Positions 37,091 to 50,800 of a stretch of DNA of 64,000 nucleotides are shown here, piece after piece. The notes beneath the pieces were generated by a model, which saw only the letters and a list, made by a program, of their open reading frames with translations, was not told the origin of the DNA and did no database searches. The position numbers and the translations under genes were made by a program. Positions within the stretch are counted from its first letter, which is position 1. Every line of letters starts with the position of its first letter. The DNA comes from Microcebus murinus (lineage: Eukaryota; Chordata; Mammalia; Primates; Cheirogaleidae): assembly GCF_040939455.1 (NCBI RefSeq), contig NC_134126.1, forward strand, positions 1,054,001 through 1,118,000, read 5' to 3'.

Positions 37091-39569
37091 AGTGGACACA
37101 GCCAGATCCGCACTGCGCCCTGCCTGCCCGTCTCAAGTGGGCGAGTGGACACAGCCAGATCCGCACTGCGCCCTGCCTGCCCGTCTGCCGTGGGCGCTTG
37201 GACACAGCCAGATCCGCACTGCGCCCTGCCTGACCATCTGCCGTGGGTGAGTGGACACAGCCAGATCCGCACTGCGCCCTGCCTGACCGCCTGCCGTAGG
37301 TGAGTGGACACAGCCAGATCCGCACTGCGCCATGCCTGCCCGTCACCCGTGGGAGAGTGGACACAGCCAGATCCGCACTGCGCCCTGCCTGACCGCCTGC
37401 CGTGGGAGAGTGGACACAGCCAGATCCGCACTGCGCCCTGCCTGCCCGTCTCCCGTGGGCGAGTGAACACAGCCAGATCCGCACTGCGCCCTGCTTGACC
37501 GTCTACCGTGGGTGAGTGGACACAGCCAGATCCACACTGTGCCCTGCCTGCCCGTCTGCCGTGGGCGAGTGGACACAGCCAGATCCGCACTGCGCCCTGC
37601 CTGACCGTCTCACGTGGGTGAGTGGACACAGCCAGATCCGCACTGCGCCCTGCCAGCCCGTCTGCCGTGGGTGACTGGACACAGCCAGATCCGCACTGCG
37701 CCCTGCCTGACCGTATCCCGTGGGTGAGTGGACACAGCCAGATCCGCACTGCGCCTTGCCTGCCCGTCTCACGTGGGTGAGTGGACACAGCCAGATCCGC
37801 ACTGCGCCCTACCTGCCCGTCTCCCGTGGGTGAGTGGACACAGCCAGATCCACACTGCGCCCTGCCTGCCCGTCTACCGTGGGCGAGTGGACACAGCCAG
37901 ATCCGCACTGCGCACTGCCTGACCGTCTGCCGTGGGCGAGTGGACACAGCCAGATCCACACTGCGCACTGCCTGACCGTCTGCCGTGGGTGTGTCGACAC
38001 AGCCAGATCCGTACTGCGCCCTGCCTGACCGCCTGCCGTCGGTGAGTGGACACAGCCAGATCCGCACTGCGCCCTGCCTGCCCGTCTACCGTGGATGAGT
38101 GGACACAGCCAGATCCACACTGCGCCCTGACTGCCCGTCTGCCGTGGGTGAGTGGACACAGCCAGATCCGCACTGCGCCCTGCCTGACCCTCTCCCGTGG
38201 GTGAGTGGACACAGCCAGATCCGCACTGCGCCCTGCTTGCCCGTCTCCCGTTGGTGAGTGGACACAGCCTGATCCGCACTGCGCCCTGCCTGCCCGTCTC
38301 CCGTGGGTGAGTGGACACTGCCAGATCCGCACTGCACGCTGCCTGCCCGTCTCCCGTGGGAGAGTGGACACAGCCAGATCCGCACTGCGCGCTGCCTGCC
38401 CGTCTGTCGTGGGCGAGTGGACACAGCCATATCCGCACTACGCCCTGCCTGACCGTCTGCCGTGGGTGAGCGGACACAGCCAGATCCACACTGCGCCCTG
38501 CCTGCCCGTCTGCCGTTGGCGAGCGGACACAGCCAGATCTGCACTGCGCACTGCCTGACCGTCTGCCATGGGTGAGTGGACACAGCCAGATCCGCACTGC
38601 GCTCTGCCTGCCCGTCTCCCGTCAGTTAGTGGACACAGCCAGATCCGCACAGCGCCCTGCCTGCCCGTCTCCCGTGGGTGAGTGGACACAGCCAGATCCG
38701 CACTGCGCCCTGCCTGCCCGTCTGCCGTGGGTGAGTGGACACAGCCAGATCCGCACTGCGACTTGCCTGCCCGTCTCCCGTCAGTGAGTGGACACAGCCA
38801 GATCCGCACTGCGCCCTGCCTGCCCGTCTCCCGTGGGCGAGTGGACACAGCCAGATCCGCACTGCGCCCTGCCTGCCCGTCTCCAGTGGGCGAGTGGACA
38901 CAGGCAGATCCACACTGCGCCCTGCCTGCCCGTCTGCCGTGGGCGAGTGGACACAGCCAGATCCGCACTGCGCCCTGCCTGACCGTCTGCCATGGGCGAG
39001 TGGACACACCAGATCCACACTGCGCCGTGCCTGTCCGTCTGCCGTGGGCGAGTGGACACAGCCAGATCCGCACTGCGCCCTGCCATGACCGCCAGCCGTG
39101 GGTGAGTGGACACAGCCAGATCCGCACTGCGCCCTGACTGCCCGTCTCCCGTGGGCGAGTGGACACAGCCAGATCCGCACTGCGCCCTGCCTGACCGCCT
39201 CCGTGGGTGAGTGGACACAGCCAGTTCCGCACTGCGCCCTGCCTACCCGTCTCCCGTGGGCGAGTGGACACAGCCAGATCCGCACTGCGCCCTGCCTGCC
39301 CTTCTGCCGTGGGTGAGTGGACACAGCCAGATCCGCACCGCGCCCTGCCTGCCCTTTTCCCGTCAGTGAGTGGACACAGCCAGATCCACACTGCGCCCTG
39401 CCTGCCCATGTCCCGTGGATGTGTGGACACAGCCAGATCCGCACTGCGCCCTGCCTGCCCGTCTCCCGTGGACGAGTGGACACAGCCAGATCCACACTGC
39501 GCCCTGCCTGACCGTCTCCCGTGGGTGAGTGGACACAGTCAGATCCGCACTGCGCCCTGCCTGACCGTC
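37091..39569. repeat. About 2.48-kb block, copy 2 (offset 4,451)
   Basis: Copy of 32,640-35,118. Private changes include GGGCGCTTGG near 37,195, GGGTGTGTCGAC near 37,987, and GTGGATGTGTGG near 39,416. Just upstream it keeps the four-monomer stretch (about 36,933-37,090) that the 14.7, 20.7, 22.4, 28.4 and 32.6 kb versions lack but the 5.2 kb version has. Confidence 0.75.
39000..39210. repeat. Indel-barcode module, copy 4
   Basis: Same module at an offset of 4,451 bp from copy 3. Here the inserted base sits in CTGCCATGACCGCC, so the insertion site has picked up a further substitution, and the third unit has CTGACTGCCC. Confidence 0.9.
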
Positions 39570-41224
39570 TCCCGTCGGTGAGTGGACACAGCCAGATCCG
39601 CACTGCGCCTTGCCTGCCCGTCTCACGTGGGTGAGTGGACACAGCCAGATCCGCACTGCGCCCTACCTGCCCGTCTCCCGTGGGTGAGTGGTCACAGCCA
39701 GATCCACACTGCGCACTGCCTGACCGTCTGCCGTGGGTGAGTCGACACACCCAGATCCGTACTGCGCCCTGCCTGACCGCCTGCCGTGGGTGAGTGGACA
39801 CAGCCAGATCCGCACTGCGCACTGCCTGACCGTCTGCCGTGGGTGAGTGGACACAGCCAGATCCGCACTGCGCCCTGCCTGACCGCCTGCCGTGGGTGAG
39901 TGGACACAGCCAGATCCGCACTGCGCCCTGCCTGCCCGTCACCCGTGGGCGAGTGGACACAGCCAGATCCGCACTGCGCCCTGCCTGACCGCCTGCCGTG
40001 GGTGAGTGGACACAGCCAGATCCGCACTGTGCCCTGCCTGCCCGTCTCCCGTGGGCGAGTGGACACAGCCAGATCCGCACTGCGCCCTGCTTGACCGTCT
40101 GCCGTGGGTGAGTGGACACAGCCAGATCCACACTGCGCCCTGCCTGCCTGTCTGCCGTGGGTCAGTGGACACAGCCAGATCCGCACTGCGCCCTGCCTGA
40201 CCGTCTCCCGTGGGTGAGTGGACACAGCCAGATCCGCACTGCGCCCTGCCTGCCCGTCTGCCGTGGGTGACTGGACACAGCCAGATCCGCACTGCGCCCT
40301 GCCTGACCGTCTCCCGTGGGTGAGTGGACACAGCCAGATCCGCACTGCGCCTTGCCTGCCAGTCTCACGTGGGTCAGTGGACACAGCCAGATCCGCACTG
40401 CGCCCTGCCTGACCGCCTGCCGTGGGTGAGTGGACACAGCCAGATCCGCACTGCGCCCTGCCTGCCCGTAACCCGTGGGCGAGTGGACACAGCCAGATCC
40501 GCACTGCGCCCTGCCTGACCGCCTGCCGTGGGCGAGTGGACACAGCCAGATCCGCACTGCGCACTGCCTGACCGTCTGCCGTGGGCGAGTGGACACACCC
40601 AGATCCGCACTGCGCACTGCCTGACCGTGTGCCGTGGGTGAGTCGACACAGCCAGATCCGTACTGCGCCCTGCCTGACCGCCTGCCGTCGGTGAGTGGAC
40701 ACAGCCAGATCCGCACTGCGCCCTGCCTGCCCGTCTACCGTGGGTGAGTGGACACAGCCAGATCCACACTGCGCCCTGACTGCCCGTCTGCCGTTTGTGA
40801 GTGGACACAGCCAGATCCGCACTGCTCCCTGCCTGACCCTCTCCCGTGGGTGAGTGGACACAGCCAGATCCGCACTGCGCCCTGCCTGCCCGTCTCCCGT
40901 GGGTGAGTGGACACAGCCAGATCCGCACTGCACGATGCCTGCCCGTATCCCGTGGGCGAGTGGACACAGCCAGATCCGCACTGCGCGCTGCCTGCCCTTC
41001 TGTCTTGGGCGAGTGGACACAGCCATATCCGCACTGCGCCCTGCCTGCCCGTCTCCCGTGGGTGATTGGACACCGCCAGATCCGCACTGCGCCTTGCCTG
41101 CCCTTCCACCGTGGGTGAGTGGACACAGCCAGATCCGCACTGCGGCCTGCCTGCCCCTATGCCGTGGGTGAGTGGACACAGCCAGATCCGCACTGCGCCC
41201 TGCCTGCCCATCTCCCGTATGTCA

Positions 41225-41277
41225 GTGGACATAGCCAGATCCACACAGCACATCCTCTGCCCGTCTCCCGTGGGTGA
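41225..41277. repeat. Divergent monomer subfamily, first member
   Basis: The unit reads GTGGACATAGCC and then CCACACAGCACATCCTC, and is preceded by GTATGTCA in place of GTGGGTGA. It keeps the 53-bp length but only two of the four consensus CpGs. Members of this subfamily recur at 45,306, 51,347, 52,142 and 58,236 with near-identical sequence. None was found left of 41 kb. Confidence 0.85.
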
Positions 41278-41913
41278 GTGGACACAGCCAGATCCGCACT
41301 GCGCCCTGCCTGCCCGTCTCCCGTTCGTGAGTGGACACAGCCAGATCCGCACTGCGCCCTGCCTGCCCGTCTCCAGTGGGCGAGTGGACACAGCCAGGTC
41401 CACATTGCGCCCTGCCTGCCCGTCTGCCGTGGGCGAGTGGACACAGCCAGATCCGCACTGCGCCCTGCCTGACCGTCTGTCGTGGGTGAGTGGACACAGC
41501 CAGATCCACACTACGCCCTGCCTGTCCGTCTGCCGTGGGCGAGTGGACACAGCCAGATCCGCAATGCGCCCTGCCTGACCATCTGCCATCGGTGAGTGGG
41601 CACAGTCAGATCCGCACTGCGACCTTCCTCCCCGTCTCCCGTGGGTGAGTGGACACAGCCAGATCCGCACTGCGCCCTGACTGCCCGTCTCCCGTGGGTG
41701 AGTGGACAGAGCGAGATCCGCACTGCGCACTGCCTGCCCGTCTCCTGTGGGTGAGTGGACACAGTCAGATCCGCACTGCGCCCTGCCTGCCCGTCTATCG
41801 TGGGTGAGTGGACACAGCCAGATCCGCACTGCGCCCTGCCTGACTGTCTGCCGTGGGTGAGTGGACACAGCCAGATCCGCACTGCGCCCTGCCTGCCCGA
41901 CTGCCGTAGGTCA

Positions 41914-41966
41914 GTGGTCATAGCCAGATCCACACAGCACCCTCTCTGTCCGTCTCCCGTGGGTGA
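41914..41966. repeat. Divergent monomer subfamily, second member
   Basis: Begins GTGGTCATAGCC and continues CCACACAGCACCCTCTC. It lies 13 units after the first member. Copies are at 45,995 and 52,831. Confidence 0.85.
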
Positions 41967-42284
41967 GTGGACACAGCCAGATCCACACTGCGCCTTGCCT
42001 GCCCTTCTTCCGTGGGTGAGTGGACACAGCCAGATCCGCACTGCGCCCTGCCTGCCCGTCTGCCGTGGGTGAGTGGACACAGCCAGATCCGCACTGCGCC
42101 CTGCCTGCCCGTCTCCCGTGGGTGAGTGGACACAGCCAGAACCACACTGCGCCCTGCCTGCCCGTCTATCGTGGGTGAGTGGACACAGCCAGATCCACAC
42201 TGCGCCCTGCCTGACCGTCTGCCGTGGGTGAGTGGACACAGCCAGATCCGCACTGCGCCTTGCTTGCCCGTCTGACGTGGGTCA

Positions 42285-42390
42285 GTGGACATAGCCAGAT
42301 CCACACAGCACCGTCGTTGCCCGTATCCCGTGGGTGAGTGGACACAGCCAAATCCACACAGCGCCTTTTCTAACCGCCTCCCGTGTGTGA
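42285..42390. repeat. Divergent monomer pair, third and fourth members
   Basis: Two adjacent divergent units. The first has GTGGACATAGCC and CACAGCACCGTCGTTGCCCG. The second has CCAAATCCACACAGCGCC followed by TTTTCTAACCGCC, the most AT-rich spot in any monomer seen. The unit before them carries CGTCTGACGTGGGTCAGTGG. Copies of the pair are at 46,366-46,471, 53,202-53,307 and 63,005-63,110. Confidence 0.85.
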
Positions 42391-42549
42391 GTGGACACAG
42401 CCAGATCCGCACTGCGCCCTGCCTGCCCGACTGCCGTGGGTGACTGGACACAGCCAGATCCGCACTGCGCCCTGCCTGACCGTCTGCCGTGGGTGAGTGG
42501 ACACAGCCAGATCCGCACTGCGCCCTGCCTGCCCATCTCCCGTCTGTCA

Positions 42550-42602
42550 GTGGACATAGCCAGATCCACACAGCACCTCCTATGCCCGTCTCCCGTGGGT
42601 GA
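42550..42602. repeat. Divergent monomer subfamily, fifth member
   Basis: Begins GTGGACATAGCC, continues CACAGCACCTCCTATGCCCG, and is preceded by GTCTGTCA. Copies are at 53,467 and 63,270 (there preceded by GTCTATCA). It is missing from the 46.6 kb copy of the block. Confidence 0.85.
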
Positions 42603-43880
42603 GTGGACAGAGCCAGATCCGCACTGCGCCCTGCCTGCCCGTCTCCCGTTCGTGCGTGGACACAGCCAGATCCGCACTGCGCCCTGCCTGCCCGTCTCCA
42701 GTGGGCGAGTGGACACAGCCAGATCCACATTGCGCCCTGCCTGCCCGTCTGCCGTGGGTGTGTGGACACAGCCAGATCCGCACTGCGCCCTACCTGCCCG
42801 TCTCCCGTGGGCGAGTGGACACAGCCAGATCCGCACTGCGCCCTGTCTGCCCGACTGCCGTGGGTGAGTGGACACAGCCAGATCCGCACTGCGCCTTGCC
42901 TGCACGTCTCCAGTCAGTGAGTGGACACAGCCAGATCCGCACTGCGCCCTGCCTGCCCGTTTCCCGTGGGTGAATGGACACAGCCAGATCCGCACTGCGC
43001 CCTGCCTGCCCGTCTCCAGTGGGCGAGTGGACACAGCCAGATCCACACTACGCCCTGCCTGCCCGTCTGCCGTGGGCGAGTGGACACAGCCAGATCCGCA
43101 CTGCGCCCTGCCTGACCGTCTGCCGTGGGCGAGTGGACACAGCCCGATCCACACTGCGCCCTGCCTGTCCGTCTGCCGTGGGCGAGTGGACACAGCCAGA
43201 TCCGCACTGCGCCCTGCCTGCCCGTCTCAAGTGGGCGAGTGGACACAGCCAGATCCGCACTGCGCCCTGCCTGCCCGTCTGCCGTGGGCACGTGGACACA
43301 GCCAGATCCGCACTGCGCCCTGCCTGACCATCTGCCGTGGGTGAGTGGACACAGCCAGATCCGCACTGCGCCCTGCCTGACCGCCTGCCGTGGGTGAGTG
43401 GACACAGCCAGATCCGCACTGCGCCATGCCTGCCCGTCACCCGTGGGAGAGTGGACACAGCCAGATCCGCACTGCGCCCTGCCTGACCGCCTGCCGTGGG
43501 AGAGTGGACACAGCCAGATCCGCACTGCGCCCTGCCTGCCCGTCTCCCGTGGGCGAGTGAACACAGCCAGATCCGCACTGCGCCCTGCTTGACCGTCTAC
43601 CGTGGGTGAGTGGACACAGCCAGATCCACACTGTGCCCTGCCTGCCCGTCTGCCGTGGGCGAGTGGACACAGCCAGATCCGCACTGCGCCCTGCCTGACC
43701 GTCTCACGTGGGTGAGTGGACACAGCCAGATCCGCACTGCGCCCTGCCAGCCCGTCTGCCGTGGGTGACTGGACACAGCCAGATCCGCACTGCGCCCTGC
43801 CTGACCGTATCCCGTGGGTGAGTGGACACAGCCAGATCCGCACTGCGCCCTGCCAGCCCGTCTGCCGTGGGTGACTGGAC

Positions 43881-46800
43881 ACAGCCAGATCCGCACTGCG
43901 CACTGCCTGACCGTCTGCCGTGGGTGAGTGGACACAGCCAGATCCGCACTGCGCCCTGCCTGACCGCCTGCCGTGGGTGAGTGGACACAGCCAGATCCGC
44001 ACTGCGCCCTGCCTGCCCGTCACCCGTGGGCGAGTGGACACAGCCAGATCCGCACTGCGCCCTGCCTGACCGCCTGCCGTGGGTGAGTGGACACAGCCAG
44101 ATCCGCACTGTGCCCTGCCTGCCCGTCTCCCGTGGGCGAGTGGACACAGCCAGATCCGCACTGCGCCCTGCTTGACCGTCTGCCGTGGGTGAGTGGACAC
44201 AGCCAGATCCACACTGCGCCCTGCCTGCCTGTCTGCCGTGGGTCAGTGGACACAGCCAGATCCGCACTGCGCCCTGCCTGACCGTCTCCCGTGGGTGAGT
44301 GGACACAGCCAGATCCGCACTGCGCCCTGCCTGCCCGTCTGCCGTGGGTGACTGGACACAGCCAGATCCGCACTGCGCCCTGCCTGACCGTCTCCCGTGG
44401 GTGAGTGGACACAGCCAGATCCGCACTGCGCCTTGCCTGCCAGTCTCACGTGGGTGAGTGGACACAGCCAGATCCGCACTGCGCCCTGCCTGACCGCCTG
44501 CCGTGGGTGAGTGGACACAGCCAGATCCGCACTGCGCCCTGCCTGCCCGTAACCCGTGGGCGAGTGGACACAGCCAGATCCGCACTGCGCCCTGCCTGAC
44601 CGCCTGCCGTGGGCGAGTGGACACAGCCAGATCCGCACTGCGCACTGCCTGACCGTCTGCCGTGGGCGAGTGGACACACCCAGATCCGCACTGCGCACTG
44701 CCTGACCGTGTGCCGTGGGTGAGTCGACACAGCCAGATCCGTACTGCGCCCTGCCTGACCGCCTGCCGTCGGTGAGTGGACACAGCCAGATCCGCACTGC
44801 GCCCTGCCTGCCCGTCTACCGTGGGTGAGTGGACACAGCCAGATCCACACTGCGCCCTGACTGCCCGTCTGCCGTTTGTGAGTGGACACAGCCAGATCCG
44901 CACTGCTCCCTGCCTGACCCTCTCCCGTGGGTGAGTGGACACAGCCAGATCCGCACTGCGCCCTGCCTGCCCGTCTCCCGTGGGTGAGTGGACACAGCCA
45001 GATCCGCACTGCACGATGCCTGCCCGTATCCCGTGGGCGAGTGGACACAGCCAGATCCGCACTGCGCGCTGCCTGCCCTTCTGTCTTGGGCGAGTGGACA
45101 CAGCCATATCCGCACTGCGCCCTGCCTGCCCGTCTCCCGTGGGTGATTGGACACCGCCAGATCCGCACTGCGCCTTGCCTGCCCTTCCACCGTGGGTGAG
45201 TGGACACAGCCAGATCCGCACTGCGGCCTGCCTGCCCCTATGCCGTGGGTGAGTGGACACAGCCAGATCCGCACTGCGCCCTGCCTGCCCATCTCCCGTA
45301 TGTCAGTGGACATAGCCAGATCCACACAGCACATCCTCTGCCCGTCTCCCGTGGGTGAGTGGACACAGCCAGATCCGCACTGCGCCCTGCCTGCCCGTCT
45401 CCCGTTCGTGAGTGGACACAGCCAGATCCGCACTGCGCCCTGCCTGCCCGTCTCCAGTGGGCGAGTGGACACAGCCAGGTCCACATTGCGCCCTGCCTGC
45501 CCGTCTGCCGTGGGCGAGTGGACACAGCCAGATCCGCACTGCGCCCTGCCTGACCGTCTGCCGTGGGTGAGTGGACACAGCCAGATCCACACTACGCCCT
45601 GCCTGTCCGTCTGCCGTGGGCGAGTGGACACAGCCAGATCCGCAATGCGCCCTGCCTGACCATCTGCCATCGGTGAGTGGGCACAGTCAGATCCGCACTG
45701 CGACCTTCCTCCCCGTCTCCCGTGGGTGAGTGGACACAGCCAGATCCGCACTGCGCCCTGACTGCCCGTCTCCCGTGGGTGAGTGGACAGAGCGAGATCC
45801 GCACTGCGCACTGCCTGCCCGTCTCCTGTGGGTGAGTGGACACAGTCAGATCCGCACTGCGCCCTGCCTGCCCGTCTATCGTGGGTGAGTGGACACAGCC
45901 AGATCCGCACTGCGCCCTGCCTGACTGTCTGCCGTGGGTGAGTGGACACAGCCAGATCCGCACTGCGCCCTGCCTGCCCGACTGCCGTAGGTCAGTGGTC
46001 ATAGCCAGATCCACACAGCACCCTCTCTGTCCGTCTCCCGTGGGTGAGTGGACACAGCCAGATCCACACTGCGCCTTGCCTGCCCTTCTTCCGTGGGTGA
46101 GTGGACACAGCCAGATCCGCACTGCGCCCTGCCTGCCCGTCTGCCGTGGGTGAGTGGACACAGCCAGATCCGCACTGCGCCCTGCCTGCCCGTCTCCCGT
46201 GGGTGAGTGGACACAGCCAGAACCACACTGCGCCCTGCCTGCCCGTCTATCGTGGGTGAGTGGACACAGCCAGATCCACACTGCGCCCTGCCTGACCGTC
46301 TGCCGTGGGTGAGTGGACACAGCCAGATCCGCACTGCGCCTTGCTTGCCCGTCTGACGTGGGTCAGTGGACATAGCCAGATCCACACAGCACCGTCGTTG
46401 CCCGTATCCCGTGGGTGAGTGGACACAGCCAAATCCACACAGCGCCTTTTCTAACCGCCTCCCGTGTGTGAGTGGACACAGCCAGATCCGCACTGCGCCC
46501 TGCCTGCCCGACTGCCGTGGGTGACTGGACACAGCCAGATCCGCACTGCGCCCTGCCTGACCGTCTGCCGTGGGTGAGTGGACACAGCCAGATCCGCACT
46601 GCGCCCTGCCTGCCCGACTGCCGTGGGTGACTGGACACAGCCAGATCCGCACTGCGCCCTGCCTGCCCGTCTCCCGTTCGTGCGTGGACACAGCCAGATC
46701 CGCACTGCGCCCTGCCTGCCCGTCTCCAGTGGGCGAGTGGACACAGCCAGATCCACATTGCGCCCTGCCTGCCCGTCTGCCGTGGGTGTGTGGACACAGC

Positions 46801-47864
46801 CAGATCCGCACTGCGCCCTACCTGCCCGTCTCCCGTGGGCGAGTGGACACAGCCAGATCCGCACTGCGCCCTGTCTGCCCGACTGCCGTGGGTGAGTGGA
46901 CACAGCCAGATCCGCACTGCGCCTTGCCTGCACGTCTCCAGTCAGTGAGTGGACACAGCCAGATCCGCACTGCGCCCTGCCTGCCCGTTTCCCGTGGGTG
47001 AATGGACACAGCCAGATCCGCACTGCGCCCTGCCTGCCCGTCTCCAGTGGGCGAGTGGACACAGCCAGATCCACACTACGCCCTGCCTGCCCGTCTGCCG
47101 TGGGCGAGTGGACACAGCCAGATCCGCACTGCGCCCTGCCTGACCGTCTGCCGTGGGCGAGTGGACACAGCCCGATCCACACTGCGCCCTGCCTGTCCGT
47201 CTGCCGTGGGCGAGTGGACACAGCCAGATCCGCACTGCGCCCTGCCTGCCCGTCTCAAGTGGGCGAGTGGACACAGCCAGATCCGCACTGCGCCCTGCCT
47301 GCCCGTCTGCCGTGGGCACGTGGACACAGCCAGATCCGCACTGCGCCCTGCCTGACCATCTGCCGTGGGTGAGTGGACACAGCCAGATCCGCACTGCGCC
47401 CTGCCTGACCGCCTGCCGTGGGTGAGTGGACACAGCCAGATCCGCACTGCGCCATGCCTGCCCGTCACCCGTGGGAGAGTGGACACAGCCAGATCCGCAC
47501 TGCGCCCTGCCTGACCGCCTGCCGTGGGAGAGTGGACACAGCCAGATCCGCACTGCGCCCTGCCTGCCCGTCTCCCGTGGGCGAGTGAACACAGCCAGAT
47601 CCGCACTGCGCCCTGCTTGACCGTCTACCGTGGGTGAGTGGACACAGCCAGATCCACACTGTGCCCTGCCTGCCCGTCTGCCGTGGGCGAGTGGACACAG
47701 CCAGATCCGCACTGCGCCCTGCCTGACCGTCTCACGTGGGTGAGTGGACACAGCCAGATCCGCACTGCGCCCTGCCAGCCCGTCTGCCGTGGGTGACTGG
47801 ACACAGCCAGATCCGCACTGCGCCCTGCCTGACCGTATCCCGTGGGTGAGTGGACACAGCCAGA
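43881..47864. repeat. 4,081-bp tandem duplication, copy 2 (one unit shorter)
   Basis: Copy of 39,800-43,836. Near 46,614 it has a CGACTGCCGTGGGTGACTGG monomer where copy 1 has CCCATCTCCCGTCTG followed by the divergent CACCTCCTATGCCC monomer, so that divergent unit is missing here. Just before it, 43,740-43,880 holds a two-unit local repeat (GCCAGCCCG at 43,746 and 43,852). Confidence 0.85.
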
Positions 47865-50800
47865 TTTGCACTGCGCCTTGCCTGCCCGTCTCACGTGGGT
47901 GAGTGGACACAGCCAGATCCGCACTGCGCCCTACCTGCCCGTCTCCCGTGGGTGAGTGGACACAGCCAGATCCACACTGCGCCCTGCCTGCCCGTCTGCC
48001 GTGGGCGAGTGGACACAGCCAGATCCGCACTGCGCACTGCCTGACCCTCTGCCGTGGGCGAGTGGACACAGCCAGATCCGCACTGCGCACTGCCTGACCG
48101 TCTGCCGTGGGTGAGTCGACACAGCCAGATCCGTACTGCGCCCTGCCTGACCGCCTGCCGTCGGTGAGTGGACACAGCCAGATCCGCACTGCGCCCTGCC
48201 AGCCCGTCTACCGTGGATGAGTGGACACAGCCAGATCCACACTGCGCCCTGACTGCCCGTCTGCCGTGGGTGAGTGGACACAGCCAGATCCGCACTGCGC
48301 CCTGCCTGACCCTCTCCCGTGGGTGAGTGGACACAGCCAGATCCGCACTGCGCCCTGCTTGCCCGTCTCCCGTTGGTGAGTGGACACAGCCTGATCCGCA
48401 CTGCGCCCTGCCTGCCCGTCTCCCGTGGGTGAGTGGACACTGCCAGATCCGCACTGCACGCTGCCTGCCCGTCTCCCGTGGGAGAGTGGACACAGCCAGA
48501 TCCGCACTGCGCGCTGCCTGCCCGTCTGTCGTGGGCGAGTGGACACAGCCATATCCGCACTACGCCCTGCCTGACCGTCTGCCGTGGGTGAGCGGACACA
48601 GCCAGATCCACACTGCGCCCTGCCTGCCCGTCTGCCGTTGGCGAGCGGACACAGCCAGATCCGCACTGCGCACTGCCTGACCGTCTGCCGTGGGTGAGTG
48701 GACACAGCCAGATCCGCACTGCGCCCTGCCTGCCAGTCTCCCGTCAGTTAGTGGACCCAGCCAGATCCGCACAGCGCCCTGCCTGCCCGTCTCCTGTGGG
48801 TGAGTGGACACAGCCAGATCCGCACTGCGCCCTGCCTGCCCGTCTGCCATGGGTGAGTGGACACAGCCAGATCCGCACTGCGACTTGCCTGCCCGTCTCC
48901 CGTCAGTGAGTGGACACAGCCAGATCCGCACTGCGCCCTGCCTGCCCGTCTCCCGTGGGCGAGTGGACACAGCCAGATCCGCACTGCGCCCTGCCTGCCC
49001 GTCTCCAGTGGGCGAGTGGACACAGGCAGATCCACACTGCGCCCTGCCTGCCCGTCTGCCGTGGGCGAGTGGACACAGCCAGATCCGCACTGCGCCCTGC
49101 CTGACCGTCTGCCATGGGCGAGTGGACACACCAGATCCACACTGCGCCGTGCCTGTCCGTCTGCCGTGGGCGAGTGGACACAGCCAGATCCGCACTGCGC
49201 CCTGCCTTGACCGCCAGCCGTGGGTGAGTGGACACAGCCAGATCCGCACTGCGCCCTGCCTGCCCGTCTCCCGTGGGCGAGTGGACACAGCCAGATCCGC
49301 ACTGCGCCCTGCCTGACCGCCTCCGTGGGTGAGTGGACACAGCCAGTTCCGCACTGCGCCCTGCCTACCCGTCTCCCGTGGGCGAGTGGACACAGCCAGA
49401 TCCGCACTGCGCCCTGCCTGCCCTTCTGCCGTGGGTGAGTGGACACAGCCAGATCCGCACCGCGCCCTGCCTGCCCTTCTCCCGTCAGTGAGTGGACACA
49501 GCCAGATCCACACTGCGCCCTGCCTGCCCATGTCCCGTGGGTGAGTGGACACAGCCAGATCCGCACTGCGCCCTGCCTGCCCGTCTCCCGTGGACGAGTG
49601 GACACAGCCAGATCCACACTGCGCCCTGCCTGACCGTCTCCCGTGGGTGAGTGGACACAGCCAGATCCGCACTGCGCCCTGCCTGACCGTCTCCCGTCGG
49701 TGAGTGGACACAGCCAGATCCGCACTGCGCCTTGCCTGCCCGTCTCACGTGGGTGAGTGGACACAGCCAGATCCGCACTGCGCCCTACCTGCCCGTCTCC
49801 CGTGGGTGAGTGGACACAGCCAGATCCACACTGCGCACTGCCTGACCGTCTGCCGTGGGTGAGTCGACACACCCAGATCCGTACTGCGCCCTGCCTGACC
49901 GCCTGCCGTGGGTGAGTGGACACAGCCAGATCCGCACTGTGCACTGCCTGACCGTCTGCCGTGGGTGAGTGGACACAGCCAGATCCGCACTGCGCCCTGC
50001 CTGACCGCCTGCCGTGGGTGAGTGGACACAGCCAGATCCGCACTGCGCCCTGCCTGCCCGTCACCCGTGGGCGAGTGGACACAGCCAGACCCGCACTGCG
50101 CCCTGCCTGACCGCCTGCCGTGGGTGAGTGGACACAGCCAGATCCGCACTGAGCCCTGCCTGCCCGTCTCCCGTGGGCGAGTGGACACAGCCAGATCCGC
50201 ACTGCGCCCTGCTTGACCGTCTGCCGTGGGTGAGTGGACACAGCCAGATCCACACTGCGCCCTGCCTGCCTGTCTGCCGTGGGTGAGTGGACACAGCCAG
50301 ATCCGCACTGCGCCCTGCCTGACCGTCTCCCGTGGGTGAGTGGACACAGCCAGATCCGCACTGCGCCCTGCCTGCCCGTCTGCCGTGTGTGACTGGACAC
50401 AGCCAGATCCGCACTGCGCCCTGCCTGACCGTCTCCCGTGGGTGAGTGGACACAGCCAGATCCGCACTGCACCTTGCCTGCCAGTCTCACGTGGGTGAGT
50501 GGACACAGCCAGATCCGCACTGCGCCCTGCCTGACCGCCTGCCGTGGGTGAGTGGACACAGCCAGATGCGCACTGCGCCCTGCCTGCCCGTAAACCGTGG
50601 GCGAGTGGACACAGCCAGATCCGCACTGCGCCCTGCCTGACCGCCTGCCGTAGGCGAGTGGACACAGCCAGATCCGCACTGCGCACTGCCTGACCGTCTG
50701 CCGTGGGCGAGTGGACACACCCAGATCCGCACTGCGCACTGCCTGACCGTGTGCCGTGGGTGAGTCGACACAGCCAGATCCGTACTGCGCCCTGCCTGAC

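Larger units (their letters stand above)
39800..43836. repeat. 4,081-bp tandem duplication, copy 1
   Basis: Matches 43,881 onward with an offset of 4,081 bp, exactly 77 units, as far as 42,532. From about 42,630 it matches at 4,028 bp, one unit less, to 43,836. It contains the divergent monomers at 41,225, 41,914, 42,285, 42,338 and 42,550. Other markers are CGTAACCCGTGGG near 40,467, CGTGTGCCGTGGG near 40,626 and CCTATGCCGTGGG near 41,155. No indel lies inside it, which is why the offsets are exact multiples of 53. Confidence 0.85.
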